This document shows, in pieces, positions 1 through 9,639 of a stretch of 64,000 nucleotides of DNA. The position numbers and the translations under genes were made by a program. Every line of letters begins with the position of its first letter. Position 1 is the first letter of the stretch. The notes below the pieces were generated by a model. The model did not search any database, was not told the DNA's origin, and saw only the letters and a list, made by a program, of their open reading frames with translations. Source of the stretch: Blepharisma japonicum (Eukaryota; Ciliophora; Heterotrichea; Heterotrichida; Blepharismidae); the NCBI GenBank assembly GCA_949751835.1, contig CATKHK010000071.1, positions 1 to 64,000 of the forward strand. The letters run 5' to 3'.

Positions 1-119
1 ACCAAATAGTGACTGGGACAAATCTTTTGCAGACCACTTACATGGAACGAGGGATTGTACGTACGAGAGTAAGCTTGTCTTACGATCTACTGAGATCCAG
101 CCTCCTTCCTTCGATTTGT
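1..119 (+). rRNA. 3' end of large-subunit (25S/28S-type) rRNA, 5' truncated
   Basis: The first 119 bases match what I remember of the 3' terminus of eukaryotic LSU rRNA. The diagnostic block TTACGATCTACTGAGATC (positions 80-97), followed by CAGCC and ending in GATTTGT (113-119), parallels the yeast 25S end (TTACGATCTGCTGAGATT...GATTTGT). Upstream, ACAAATC, a GGGATTGTA block and GAGTAAGC also line up with the yeast ACTTAGATGTACAACGGGG...GAGTAGCC region. The gene runs into the window from the left on the plus strand, so only its last part is visible. The 3' boundary at about 119 is inferred from the conserved GATTTGT end. Confidence 0.9.
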
Positions 120-596
120 CACCCCCTTTATATTATTCTCTGCTGGGGTATGGAAATAGTCTTTGCGTTTTTAGTTTTTTATATTTTAAGATATATATAT
201 TTCCTTTGTCTGCAATGCTTAAAATCATTAATTTTTTTCAGATTAAAATAAGAGCTCAATTAATTATTTATTTTTTTAATAAAAGTTAATATAGCAAGAT
301 GTTTCAAATAATTCTTATTTATATTTTAAGTATTTTTATAGCTGTAAAATTTATTAAATGCAGTTACAATTAAACCTCTCTAGATTAATTATTTAAATTC
401 AAACATATTAAAATCAAATTATTTGAGAAAATGCTGACATCATAAAAGAGAGTTTCAATTCTTGAAAATATTCAATATATTATCAAATTTTCTTCAAATA
501 GTGGTTAGCAGAAAGGTTATTGTGAAGGAAAAGCTCAAACTTAATTCGAGCAAGATTTGCAGAAGCTCGAGTATTAATATTTCTAATCAATAGTTA
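120..596. other. Spacer downstream of LSU rRNA (3' external transcribed spacer and intergenic)
   Basis: This stretch starts with a C-rich run (CACCCCCTTTA) right after the rRNA end and soon becomes very A+T rich, with T tracts around 165-240 that could serve as Pol I termination signal. No protein-coding frame is convincing. A short open frame over 9-251 overlaps the rRNA itself and should not be taken as a gene. It separates the rRNA gene from the convergent coiled-coil gene. Confidence 0.5.
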
Positions 597-1160
597 TTAT
601 CTGAAGATCGATGTCCCAGCCTTAATAAGTGGAGAAAATTGGCCTCTTGCTTTTCCTTTCGCAGTTGGTTGAGAGTTTGGATTATTTTCAGGTAGCACAG
701 ATCTTTGGCTGCTAAGTCTTCTAGGATTTTCAATGCTAGGCTCATATTGAGCACTGTTGCTATGATACAAAAAAGAATCTGGCCTTTCTTGTCTTTGAAC
801 CAGTTGATTTTTATTATCAGCTATCAGCTTTTCCTGTATTTGAGTATCATAAATTCTTCTCAATGCTTCTTGCTCTCTTTTCTTTTTCAGCTTTTCCAGC
901 TCGTCTTCTTCATCAAGCTGCATTTTAAGCTGCTTCGACATTTCTTGATCTCTTCACATTTCTTCTCTTTTCCTTTCTTTTTCTAGTAGTGCAATTTCTT
1001 GTTGCCTTTGCAAGTCCAGCTTCATTTCAAATATAGCTCTTTCTTTTCTTTCCTTTTCAATCCTTTCTTTAAGAGCTGCATTATTGTCATTCCAAGAATC
1101 CAATAATTGGTGTTTTTTGAATACTCTGTTTTCAGAAGGAACGATTGATGTACTTGACAT
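597..1160 (-). CDS. Small charged coiled-coil protein, unknown function
   Basis: This 187-residue protein reads through one TGA (954-956, Trp in the context REEM-W-RDQE) and ends at TAA 597-599. Residues about 20-125 are almost all K, E, R, Q and L in a heptad-like pattern (for example KERKERAIFEMKLDLQRQQE), so a long coiled coil is likely. The last 60 residues are polar and disordered-looking. Such short coiled-coil proteins are common in ciliary and cortical structures, but no family is recognisable. It points towards the rRNA gene. Confidence 0.7.
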
Positions 1161-1325
1161 GATGTTTTAAATTATCCATTTTTCAAAATTATTCAAACTT
1201 GAAAATTGTTTTTGAAAATTTATTTATTAGATTGAAAATAGTAGTGAATCATTTGTAATGATGCGCTATAATATATGAATTTATTTTTATCAAACTTTTG
1301 ATAATAATAAATATTAATCCTAAAA

Positions 1326-2366
1326 ATGCGCCGGCATATTGAAAAATTAGAGATATACTACCAAAACTCCGAATGGTTTAGTAAGTGTTATAACTTCAAG
1401 GTACTACAAATAATTTACCAATTTGTAATTGTTATTGCATTAGGAGCATCTGTTGTTTCAAATCCTGGAGAATGCTCATCTCCAATCCAAGTATTTTTGG
1501 TGGGATTATTTGGTCTTTATTTAGCAGGCCTTATTATAAATTTTGGAGTGGGCTGTTCCAGGGGATGCAAAGAATATGTCATGACAGGGTTTTACAAGCC
1601 TACAATTGAAGGAATTGTAAAAGGTATTGATCTCTGCTACATTCCTATTTATTTAACCTTTTCGATTTTCGAATTTATTTGGTATATTATTGGGAGTGTG
1701 TGGTATTTTCAGAGCAGCGATTGCTCTAGTGAATATAGTCAAGGCGCTACTTTTACAATTGCATTACTTGTTTTATGGTATATCTTCATGGCGATATCAA
1801 TTATATTTTTAATTGGCGTGAATTGGTATGTGCATTCTATTGAAGTGGTCAGAAATCCTCCAAAAGAGCAGCAAAATCAAAACCCTGATATAAAGATTAA
1901 TCAGCCACCGTATCCTGGAAACCAGACTTATTATCCAGGAAGCAGGGCTCCATATTGGGCACAAGAGAATACTTATCCGCAAACGCCCGCTAATCAATCA
2001 TATTATGATAGTAGAGGATACGATCCAAGATATCAAGAACCAAGATATCCAGGGCCCTATGATTCAAGATATCCAGATGGATACAATCAAGGATATGGCC
2101 AAGGATATAGCCAAGGATATGGTCAAGGATATGAGCAAGACTACAATAGATACCCAGATAGACAAAGCCAGTATCCACCTGAATATTACGAGCCAAGATA
2201 TGAAGGAGGGTATGAGAGATACCCAGAAAGACAAGGCCAATACCCTCCAGAAAGATATGACCCAAACTATGCAAGTGGATTTAATAGATCTTCTCCTCGG
2301 CAAAGCCAAAGTCAATATAACTATCCAAGGAATCCAGGCTCGCCTTATAATCGCACTAATTATTAA
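1326..2366 (+). CDS. Tetraspan membrane protein with Gln/Tyr/Pro-rich tail
   Basis: The 346-residue protein has about four hydrophobic segments in its first 180 residues (for example VLQIIYQFVIVIALGASVV, IQVFLVGLFGLYLAGLIINF, and a pair near 95-115 and 145-170) with paired cysteines between them. Residues 185-346 are a cytosolic-type tail rich in Tyr, Gln, Pro, Gly and Arg, with a run of GYGQGYSQGYGQGYEQ-type repeats and repeated RYP and QSQYPP units. The tail resembles prion-like or condensate-forming low-complexity segments. No known family is evident. It ends in a double stop (TAATAA) only 5 nt before the PIG-L start. Confidence 0.8.
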   Translation: MRRHIEKLEIYYQNSEWFSKCYNFKVLQIIYQFVIVIALGASVVSNPGECSSPIQVFLVGLFGLYLAGLIINFGVGCSRGCKEYVMTGFYKPTIEGIVKGIDLCYIPIYLTFSIFEFIWYIIGSVWYFQSSDCSSEYSQGATFTIALLVLWYIFMAISIIFLIGVNWYVHSIEVVRNPPKEQQNQNPDIKINQPPYPGNQTYYPGSRAPYWAQENTYPQTPANQSYYDSRGYDPRYQEPRYPGPYDSRYPDGYNQGYGQGYSQGYGQGYEQDYNRYPDRQSQYPPEYYEPRYEGGYERYPERQGQYPPERYDPNYASGFNRSSPRQSQSQYNYPRNPGSPYNRTNY

Positions 2367-2371
2367 TAAAA

Positions 2372-3124
2372 ATGGATATAATTGACTTGTTGGACCTTCT
2401 CTACTATTTGAAGTGAATTTTTTTATCTTTTCAGCTCCTCATTCTAGCAATAACTTTTATTCTTGTAAATCTTGATTCAGTGCGAAATGAATTCGGAAAT
2501 AGAAAAATTTTACTTGTTACTGCACATCCAGATGATGAAAGCATGTTTTTCATTCCTTTTATTGTGAATTTTCGAAGGACAAATGATATTTATATACTTT
2601 GCTTGTCAAATGGAGATGCTGATGGTCTTGGATCAACGAGAGAGGTTGAGCTAGCCAAGGCATGCACATTTTTGGGAATAAAGGGACATACAATTATTGA
2701 TAATGAAGGCTTAAAAGATGGAATGAGCAATAGATGGGACACACAACTAATTGAACAAATTGTGCTTAAAGAAATCAGGGACAGAGATGCAAGTATAATA
2801 GTGAGTTTTGATAAAAAAGGGATATCTAGCCATCCTAATCATTGTGCAATTAGCCAGGCTATACAAAAAATCATAAATAAAGAAGAAAGCATTGATAAAG
2901 AACTGAAATTTTTTGAATTAGAAACCACTGGAATCATAAGAAAATACATAGGAGTGCTTGATGCTATTATTTCATTCAGAAATGATTATGTATTTTTAAA
3001 CGTCAATCTATTTACAACTTGGAAAGCTATGGCAATTCACCACTCACAATTCGTGTGGTTTAGGAAACTCTTTGTTTTATTCTCAAGATATGGATACATA
3101 AATACTTTGGCAAAGATTAATTAA
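2372..3124 (+). CDS. PIGL: N-acetylglucosaminyl-phosphatidylinositol de-N-acetylase (PIG-L)
   Basis: PIG-L removes the acetyl group from GlcNAc-PI, the second step of GPI-anchor synthesis, on the cytosolic side of the ER. The 250-residue protein has the length of the family (human about 252). It starts with a membrane anchor (IFLSFQLLILAITFILVNL, residues about 16-34), after one TGA-encoded Trp at codon 15. The zinc-binding motif AHPDDE is at about 51-56, and the conserved SHPNH histidines follow near residue 150. The ATG at 2372 is the only in-frame start that keeps the anchor. It lies 5 nt after the stop of the preceding gene, so the two transcripts must nearly touch or overlap. Confidence 0.9.
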
Positions 3125-3224
3125 GAATTTATTTACATATGCAAATTTTGAATTAAAGAAAATATAAATTTATTAAATAATTAAAAATGCCCGATTTATC
3201 TTGGTGAAGGCTTCTACATATTTT

Positions 3225-4280
3225 TTATCGCTCAAGCCTAATTTTCAAGTTCTTCCCACTTGTGCAGATTTTTTCAAACTTATCTGTAACTAATTCAAGC
3301 TGCTTTACAAGTTCTTCCGGGTTTGGGCCATCCCTAATTTTGATTGTCTTTGTACACGCATTTTGATAGCATCTGCTTTAAAATAATGTATCAAATGATG
3401 GGCTGCGTCCATCTCTATATTTGAGTCTCCTAAACAAATTAAATTTGTGATTGTTCCAGTATCAAACAATTTTTTCATTTCCATAAAGGCTTCAATTTTC
3501 CACTGATGGTAATTATCTGGAAATTTATGCTCATATTCGCTTCTTGCTTAAATAACTGCAATTTGTTCTAGCATACTAAGCACACCAGGAATCCACAAAC
3601 CTGAAGAATATTCAACTCATCCTTTCATTGCATTTGTAATAATGTAGGTACTCCCTAAACTAAGGGTAAGGGTTAGCAGCCTTATAATAGAATCTTCAAG
3701 AGTTTTTAATTGTGTTTTGACTGCTTTAGAAGTTATATTCATAGCATCTTCCCTAGAATTAAGATAAGTTGTGCATAGTAAAATATCATCTCAATCAAAT
3801 ATAATTATGGATTGAGATTTAGGAGGCTTTGGCTTGGAGGAAGTCATACACCTTCTTTGCTCATTCTTTGAAGAAATTGTCTTCGAATTTCGTCAGCAGT
3901 TTTTATTTGAATGAAGCTCAAATTATAGTAATCATTAGATGCAATTTTTTCAGAAACTTCATTAGAAGGTGTAGAAGATTTCTCTTTCTCTTTGCCAGGA
4001 GAAGTTTGATTTCCTAGCCATTGAGGGACTTTGAAATCACGAGCAGTCATTCCTTGATATTTTCGAAGAATATCGCCTGCTTGGCCTAACCCAATTCTTG
4101 TAAGTATTGACTAGGAATATCTCTTGTAACAACTTTAGCTGGCTACTCCTCAGCCTTTTCTATGTCTTTGGGCTCTTCAGTCTTAGTCTGTTCTGCAAGG
4201 GCTGCTTTTGCTGTTCTTAGCTCCCACCCATTTTTAGATATTAATTCACTTAGCAAATAAGAAAGAAGTTGATGAAGCTA
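3225..4280 (-). pseudogene. Decayed HAD-superfamily protein gene
   Basis: Translating the minus strand gives clear pieces of one protein in different frames. These are an N-terminal helical piece (LLSELISKNGWELRTAKAAL), a middle piece over 3844-4050 (ARDFKVPQWLGNQ), a HAD-like core with the FDWDD nucleophile motif followed by a GDSNIEMDAA segment, and a C-terminal piece (GPNPEELVKQLELV) ending at TAA 3225-3227. The pieces are separated by an in-frame TAG at 4143-4145, a frame change near 4086, a frame change near 3840, an in-frame TAA at 3548-3550 and another frame change near 3365. None of these fits the GTA...A...AG mini-intron pattern. I infer a recently inactivated copy of a ciliate HAD-family gene; sequencing errors are a less likely explanation for five lesions. 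Confidence 0.7.
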
Positions 4281-4605
4281 TATTAATTATTGAAATATTT
4301 ATGATGCAATTAATAGTACTGCTTAAGTTTTGGTAACAGCTTATAACCCCTTTTAATCCACAATGTATTTCAGTTTTTTATTTTCTGTGTAATTCATCAT
4401 ATTTAATTAGTCATACCAAAAAAGTAGCTTTTCAAGAATTTGCTTGCCCAATAAATTTTATTTGACTTAGCCTTATATTCTTTTTTGGCAGAAACTTTGA
4501 TTTGTAAATTACTTACTAGATGAGTTCCAAATAATACAAAGTAAACAATTTATCTCTGATCTTGCTGCCATTTACCAGAATTATTGGGACTGATATTTAT
4601 TATTA
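4281..4605. other. Gene-free stretch between HAD pseudogene and EB1
   Basis: No intact gene is visible. On the minus strand around 4300-4440 there is a short Trp-rich reading (IWWITQKIKNW, using TGA as Trp) interrupted by TAA codons. It could be the remains of the 5' part of the neighbouring pseudogene or chance, and I cannot decide. The rest is A+T-rich and holds the 3' flank of the EB1-like gene. Confidence 0.35.
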
Positions 4606-5406
4606 TTAATCGTGATGAATTGGAGTTACACTCACTGTTCCATCCTCATTAACACTCACAGTTTCTTCATCAGTTGCAAACAAAATTTTCTGAATTTCAT
4701 GGATTGTTGGATTATCTTGTCCATCATAATGATCACATAGCAATTCTACCGCTCTCAATTTCCCATAATAAAAGTCTCTTTCTTTCTCCATAGCTTCATT
4801 TTGTGTCTTTAGCTCCTCAATTTGCTTTGTCTCATTTTCAAGAACTTCTTTAGACTGTTTTTTGGGAACCACTTTTTTGAGCGCGTTTTCATTATTTTTT
4901 GGAGTTCTCGTTGGCGGTGACACAGCAGCTCTTGCAGGTGGAGATGCATGAGCCCTTTTTACTTCTACATGAGGAGCACTTCCTTCAATGTCCCAAGGAG
5001 TTTTTGCTCCATGCCTCTTTTCTAAAGCTGGATAGTCTCCACCCCTATAGTTCAAGTCTACAAAGCGTTTAAACCACTGCAAAAACTCTAAATTATCAAG
5101 TGATCTAGCTTTGATCAATTTTTCTACCTCAATATATTTATCAACTCTATTCTTTTCAAAAGCTTGCTGCAGCAGCTTGAAATTTTGAGCATACTCATGA
5201 TCATATTTGGCTTGCCAGTTTACCTTGCTAAGCTTGATACTTCCTGGAAATACCGCATCAATAATTTGGCAATATGCAGCCCCGGTCGCCATTTGCTCAA
5301 CCCTTGTGATGTTTAGCTGCAATAAATCATTAACCCAGTTAAGAAGTTCAGTCTTTCCGACAAAGAAAGCGCCTTCCATGATGCCTATGTTAGATCCAAG
5401 TGCCAT
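4606..5406 (-). CDS. EB1: EB1-family microtubule plus-end-binding protein
   Basis: EB1 proteins bind growing microtubule tips and recruit other factors there. The 266-residue protein has an N-terminal calponin-homology domain (about 14-115) with the family hallmarks LLNWVNDLLQLN, VEQMATGAAYCQIIDAVFPG and QWFKRFVDLNY. A Pro/Ala-rich linker follows, then a coiled coil (about 185-215) that leads into the EB-homology motif FYYGKLRAVELLCD. The C terminus ends in HHD and lacks the EEY/F tail that animal EB1 uses to bind CAP-Gly proteins. No introns or TGA codons occur. The identification is firm. Confidence 0.95.
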   Translation of the reverse strand: MALGSNIGIMEGAFFVGKTELLNWVNDLLQLNITRVEQMATGAAYCQIIDAVFPGSIKLSKVNWQAKYDHEYAQNFKLLQQAFEKNRVDKYIEVEKLIKARSLDNLEFLQWFKRFVDLNYRGGDYPALEKRHGAKTPWDIEGSAPHVEVKRAHASPPARAAVSPPTRTPKNNENALKKVVPKKQSKEVLENETKQIEELKTQNEAMEKERDFYYGKLRAVELLCDHYDGQDNPTIHEIQKILFATDEETVSVNEDGTVSVTPIHHD

Positions 5407-5510
5407 TTAAATTATTGCCATTGGCTAGCTTCAATTTTAATCCTATTACTTATCTTTAATATCCAAACACAAGATAATAAAACCCTTTTAATGTGAAATT
5501 GTTTATCTCA

Positions 5511-6194
5511 TTAAAAAAGATCTTCATTAGTATTCTCTAACAAATTATTATTGATTTCTCTGTTTTGTTGGATCCAAGATCCCATCTCGCTTTGGTATTT
5601 GGCAACAGCTGCTTCAATTTCTTCGGTCTCAAATCCAAACTGCTCATAGATTTCGTCTTCTATCATTTTCATCTTGATATTCAGCTCATTTGGGTCCTCT
5701 TCATTGATTTTGCTTGTGCGAGATGTGGTGAACTTGAAAATTTCATTTAATCTTGACTGATTAAGCAAGGAAGATACATTTTTAACTGGTATTGAACATA
5801 CTTTACTGAACGCTAGAGCCACCTCTGGGTCGTGCTCCATACGGTTATAAGATTCTTGAAAAATTTCCTCTGTTAACCGTAGTCGCCCGAGGACATCAGC
5901 AGTCGCTTTATCAAGAGCTCTTCTTGCGTGGTCTTTTAAGTCTCTTATACAGATTCTGTATTCTTTTCCACCTCTATACAGATTTCTGCGTTTTTTACGA
6001 TTCAGTTTTAGTAAAGTCGCAAAATTCTCAGAAAAAGCTTCTCGGATTTGTGTGAGAACTTTTATAAAGGAAGACTTGTCAAGAAGTTTGATTGTAGCGA
6101 ATTTCATTGAAGGTCTCAGCTTATATCAAGCTATTCCTCCAGCCAAGGCTAAAGCTGCTAGTCCTAATGCGTAAATAAGAGCTTTCATTCCCAT
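5511..6194 (-). CDS. N-terminally membrane-anchored helical protein, unknown
   Basis: The 227-residue protein starts at ATG 6194 with a hydrophobic anchor (ALIYALGLAALALAGGIAW, where the last Trp is TGA), followed by a soluble, strongly helical and charged region. An alternative start 29 codons downstream would lose the anchor, so I chose the upstream one. A basic patch (LNRKKRRNLYRGG) sits near residue 70. No family is recognised. Its plan, and possibly some sequence (LTEE-x-FQ and IYEQFGFE segments), resembles the frame-disrupted gene at 39679-40325. It sits 40 bp from the NDUFS8 gene on the same strand. Confidence 0.8.
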
Positions 6195-6234
6195 AAAGAT
6201 ATTAAAGTTATATATTATTTTATGAATGGATAAA

Positions 6235-6909
6235 TTAGTGCCTCTTAGTAACCCATTCTAAACTTCTCGCAAGCTGGGCTTCTCATCGATCTCCATTATC
6301 TATAAGCTTAGTTTTAGTGTAAAGCATATCGGAATGAGCTGCAGTGGAAAACTCAAAATTTGAAGACAAAACAATTGCATCTACTGGGCATGCATCTTGG
6401 CAATATCCACAATAAATGCACTTCGTCATATCAATGTCATATCTTGTAGTTTTTCTACCATTATCTGGCCTTGGCTCGGCCTCAATTTTAATAGCTCTGG
6501 GGGGGCATGCAGCTTCGCATAATTTGCAAGCGATGCATCTTTCCTCACCTGTGGGGTATCTTCTTAAGCCATGCTCACCTCTGAATAGAGGACTTATAGG
6601 ACCTTTTTCTGCAGGATAATTTATTGTTACTTCTGTTTCAAATGAATGCATCCCCATGATTCAGACCATTTTAAGTATATCAACAGCCCAAAATTTTCGA
6701 TGCCAATGATTTAATACAGACTCCCAATCTACATCAGTTCGGATTTCTAAAGGGTGTGCAGAAAGCTCATCTTTTGTTGTTCAATAATAATCTTGATGAG
6801 GGGTATAATGAGGATGATGCTGATCCATGGGCACTTGTGTATATGAGTATTCTTGCCCATCAGCTCCTTTTTGCAATTTAGTAAAGCATCTCAGCACTTT
6901 TCGTATCAT
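6235..6909 (-). CDS. NDUFS8: NADH:ubiquinone oxidoreductase 23-kDa iron-sulfur subunit (complex I)
   Basis: This complex I subunit carries two [4Fe-4S] clusters (N6a and N6b) that pass electrons towards ubiquinone in the mitochondrial inner membrane. The 224-residue product begins with a basic, amphipathic presequence ([15 protein letters not shown]) suited to mitochondrial import. Two ferredoxin motifs are intact: [12 protein letters not shown] at about 125 and [12 protein letters not shown] at about 164. The family block [16 protein letters not shown] precedes them. TGA codes for Trp at three places, including DNGDRWEAQ at the C terminus, a position that is Trp in other species. The reading ends at TAA 6235-6237. 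Confidence 0.96.
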
Positions 6910-7974
6910 TAATTATTATATATCGGCATTTAAACTCCATCTTTAGAATCAATAAAATTATTTGCATCAGATTTTTTCACAATTTAATTTATCTAAAAAA
7001 TATTTGGATTGTGTTATAATGGAAAATGCAACATAAGTTAGTTCAGAATATGTGCAGTACTATTAATTAATTAATTTTAAAAATGCTTTTTAGTTATAAA
7101 AAACTCTTTAGTAAATTGTTTTATTTTAAGTTATTCTAAATTATTATCAATAAATAAAGGTGATTATTTAATTCATAATTAATTTTGAGACTGCTTTTAA
7201 TAGACTTTATTTTTTTTATTTGCAATCTTTAACAATTAAAAATTAAATCCAAAGAGAGTTTATATTTTATTATTATCTTTCCAATTTGAATAAGAAAGAA
7301 ATAATTAATAATTTTCTCTCAATCAGCATAATATAGATTTCTTTGCTTCAAAAATTAATGTAGATCTAGAGAGTTTGAAGATAGGTTATAAATCTTCTAA
7401 ATTTTATACTTCAATAAGAGAATATAAACTATTTATCAAGGATTAAAATACTCTTAGTTCAATTAATGCACAGTAAGCCAGTTCTGATGAAAAGAATTTT
7501 TATTAACTTCTCAAATTAAATCCGATATCATAACAAACTCAGTCCATCTAAAAATATCGATTTTTCCAACAATCTGAGATAAAGAATGGCTAAGGTTTAA
7601 TGTCTTGAACTATTTTATCAACTTTGCAAGGATTTAACACTGCTTTCTCTGGTCAAAAGGATTTTAACGCAAATTTCACTATATTATTTTAAATCTCCTT
7701 TTTATAAACCTAGCATGTTTAGGAAAATGTTAAGCAAATGCCCATAATTCAAATAATCCTTACCCCTTGAACGAATAAAAATAGTAAAATAAGAGAAAAG
7801 AATTAATTCCAGAAAATTAATTTCTATAAGTCAAACTTAAAGGAAACCGCTTAAGTGTAATAGAACTAGGTTGTAAAGCAATCAAAGTCTAGCAAGATTG
7901 GATCCTTGATTGTTAAGTAGATAAGTGATTGGTTAAATTATTAACTTAACTTTCGAAATAATTTATAAATAGAA
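6910..7974. other. Long A+T-rich intergenic region
   Basis: This is the longest gene-free stretch in the window (1065 bp), lying between two divergent genes (NDUFS8 and roadblock). Every frame is broken frequently by TAA or TAG. I found no mini-intron pattern, tRNA-like structure or tandem repeat. It presumably holds the two promoters. Confidence 0.5.
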
Positions 7975-8283
7975 ATGGTAAAGTATATTTAGAGCGAAAT
8001 CGAAGAAGCATTTATGAGAATCAAAACCCATAAAGGAGTCAAAGGTATTATTATCGCGAATTATGCTGGAATCTCAGTGAAAAGTTCTATGAGCCAAACC
8101 GATACTCATAAATACGCGAGTTTGATTTCAAGCTTAACATTGACAGCGAGATCGACAGTTAAAGATTTGGATTCACAGAATGATTTGGTGTTTTTGAGGA
8201 TAAGGAGCAAGAAACATGAAATTATGGTTGCTCCAGATCATGAATATATGCTAATTGTGATCCAGAATCCGGATGAAGAGTAA
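7975..8283 (+). CDS. DYNLRB: Dynein light chain, roadblock/LC7 type
   Basis: Roadblock light chains dimerise on dynein intermediate chains of cytoplasmic and ciliary dyneins. The ATG at 7975 is followed at once by a 15-nt intron (7978-7992, GTAAAGTATATTTAG). Removing it gives a 97-residue protein, the size of the family (about 96). Recognisable blocks are [19 protein letters not shown], the [20 protein letters not shown] helix and a C-terminal strand ending [11 protein letters not shown]. Without the intron the frame would stop after five codons. An intron directly after the start codon is notable. Confidence 0.95.
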
Positions 8284-8979
8284 TCAAATAACTATAATTT
8301 AATCTTATTTTAGATATTAATCGTGCAAAAAACTCTTAAAGTGCTATTAAATGATCCACACAAGTAAAACTATTAGTTAATTGATTTATAAATTATGAAA
8401 ATAGAATCTTATAATGAAATTCTTTTATTAAAATAAAATCTGAATAATAAAAATGGACTCATCACCTTATTTTCTAAAAGAACTCTAGAATTATAAAGCT
8501 TAAGCTCTTAAAGCAAGATTTAACCAAGAATAATCAAATAACTCTAATAAAATTAATTTTTCTCATAATTTTCTATATGAAAATTTCAATATGGAAACTT
8601 TCATATACACGACAAACACAGCGAAAAAGACCAGAAAATGGTGCTTCAATATGGAGTTCTTATTGCCGGCATCTCAATCAAAAAGTTTGAAAGATAATTT
8701 TTTTCCAGCAAATTTTTATTTTATTTATTTTCTAGGCCCAAATTGAGCTTAGCCTCTTATTCATAGTCCAATTAGAAAAATTGATTACGAAAATTCAGCC
8801 ACTCAGCTTTAGTTATTATTTTTCAGCCAGAATTGAGCTCAACTCAATCATTTTTCTGTTTAAGCATTCGCCCCTATTATTTTGGGCCAAGCCCAAATCT
8901 AGCTTAAGAAGAGAGCACCAGCTGAAGGAAAAGAAACTTCTCACTTATTCGAACTAATACTTTCAAACTTCATATTTAA
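8284..8979. other. Intergenic region between roadblock and RING-PHD genes
   Basis: No intact gene is visible in these 696 bp. An ATG at about 8453 opens a frame that is interrupted by several TAA and TAG codons, at a rate not clearly below chance. Around 8736-8910 there are three degenerate copies of a motif like GCCCAAATTGAGCTTAG, somewhat richer in G+C than the surroundings. Confidence 0.4.
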
Positions 8980-9579
8980 ATGCTTACAAGAAGGGGCTTA
9001 CTAAGAAGGCCAGTAATACCAGAGCTAAAGCAAGATCACTGCACCATTTGTTTAGACACTTTCAATTCTGAGACCATCCATGGACTCCTCCCATGCAACC
9101 ATAGCAATTTTTGTCTCCAATGTATTTTAGGCTGAGCTGAAGTCGCTAACAAGTGTCCAATTTGCGTGGCTAGGTTTTTTAGTGTCACTCCTTGCTTGCC
9201 AAATGGCCAATTGGTTCCGAACACAACGCCATTCGATGTTGAACATCGAGACCAAGAAGAAGACTTTGACTACTCAGACTCTGAGGACGAAGAAGTCTGC
9301 AAAGTGTGTGAAAACTACGTCAGCAGTGAGCACCTCCTCGTCTGCCAAGATTGTGGAGATTCCTATCATCTAAATTGTCTGTCCATGATTGAAATCCCCA
9401 ACGTCGAAACTTGGTACTGTGACGAGTGCTTAAAAAGGCTTCCGAAAAAGCTGCAAAAAGAGCAATGAAAAGAAATGATTGCAGTGGGACGACCAAAAAA
9501 ACAAAAACTTGAAAAGCGAAGATCTGAAAGGATCAGAATGCTGAGAGAAAAGACAGCTAGTCGTAGCGTAGATGATTAA
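8980..9579 (+). CDS. RING-finger and PHD-finger protein (PHRF1-like)
   Basis: The 199-residue protein combines a RING domain (about 21-62: CTICLD, then a CNHSNFCLQC block, then CPIC) with a PHD finger (about 106-153: CKVCENY, CQDCGDSYHLNC, WYCDEC). The pairing and order recall PHRF1-type proteins, which join a ubiquitin ligase activity to histone-tail reading, though this one is far shorter. An acidic stretch (DFDYSDSEDEE) links the two. TGA codes for Trp at two positions, one inside the RING (CILGWAE). The C-terminal tail is highly basic and may be nuclear-targeting. TAA at 8977-8979 just before the ATG fixes the start. Confidence 0.88.
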
Positions 9580-9639
9580 TAATTTTTTTCAATTTAAATT
9601 TAAAACAGAGCTTTATTTATATGGTGAAAGTCAATACTT

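Noticed and set aside
9-251. 80-codon open frame at the left edge
   Set aside because: It overlaps the conserved 3' end of LSU rRNA and has no protein-like features.
2005-2385. Long antisense and alternate-frame open regions over the Gln/Tyr/Pro-rich tail
   Set aside because: They are shadows of the repetitive coding sequence (low-complexity IQDIQ-like or LGHILD-like peptides) with no independent support.
3829-3846. A 17-nt GT...AG segment in the HAD gene as an intron
   Set aside because: It would mend only one of five lesions and does not follow the intron pattern.
8453-8940. Long frame with TAA/TAG that would read well if these coded for Gln
   Set aside because: TAA and TAG are clear stops elsewhere in the window, and the stop density in this frame is not clearly below chance for such A+T-rich DNA.
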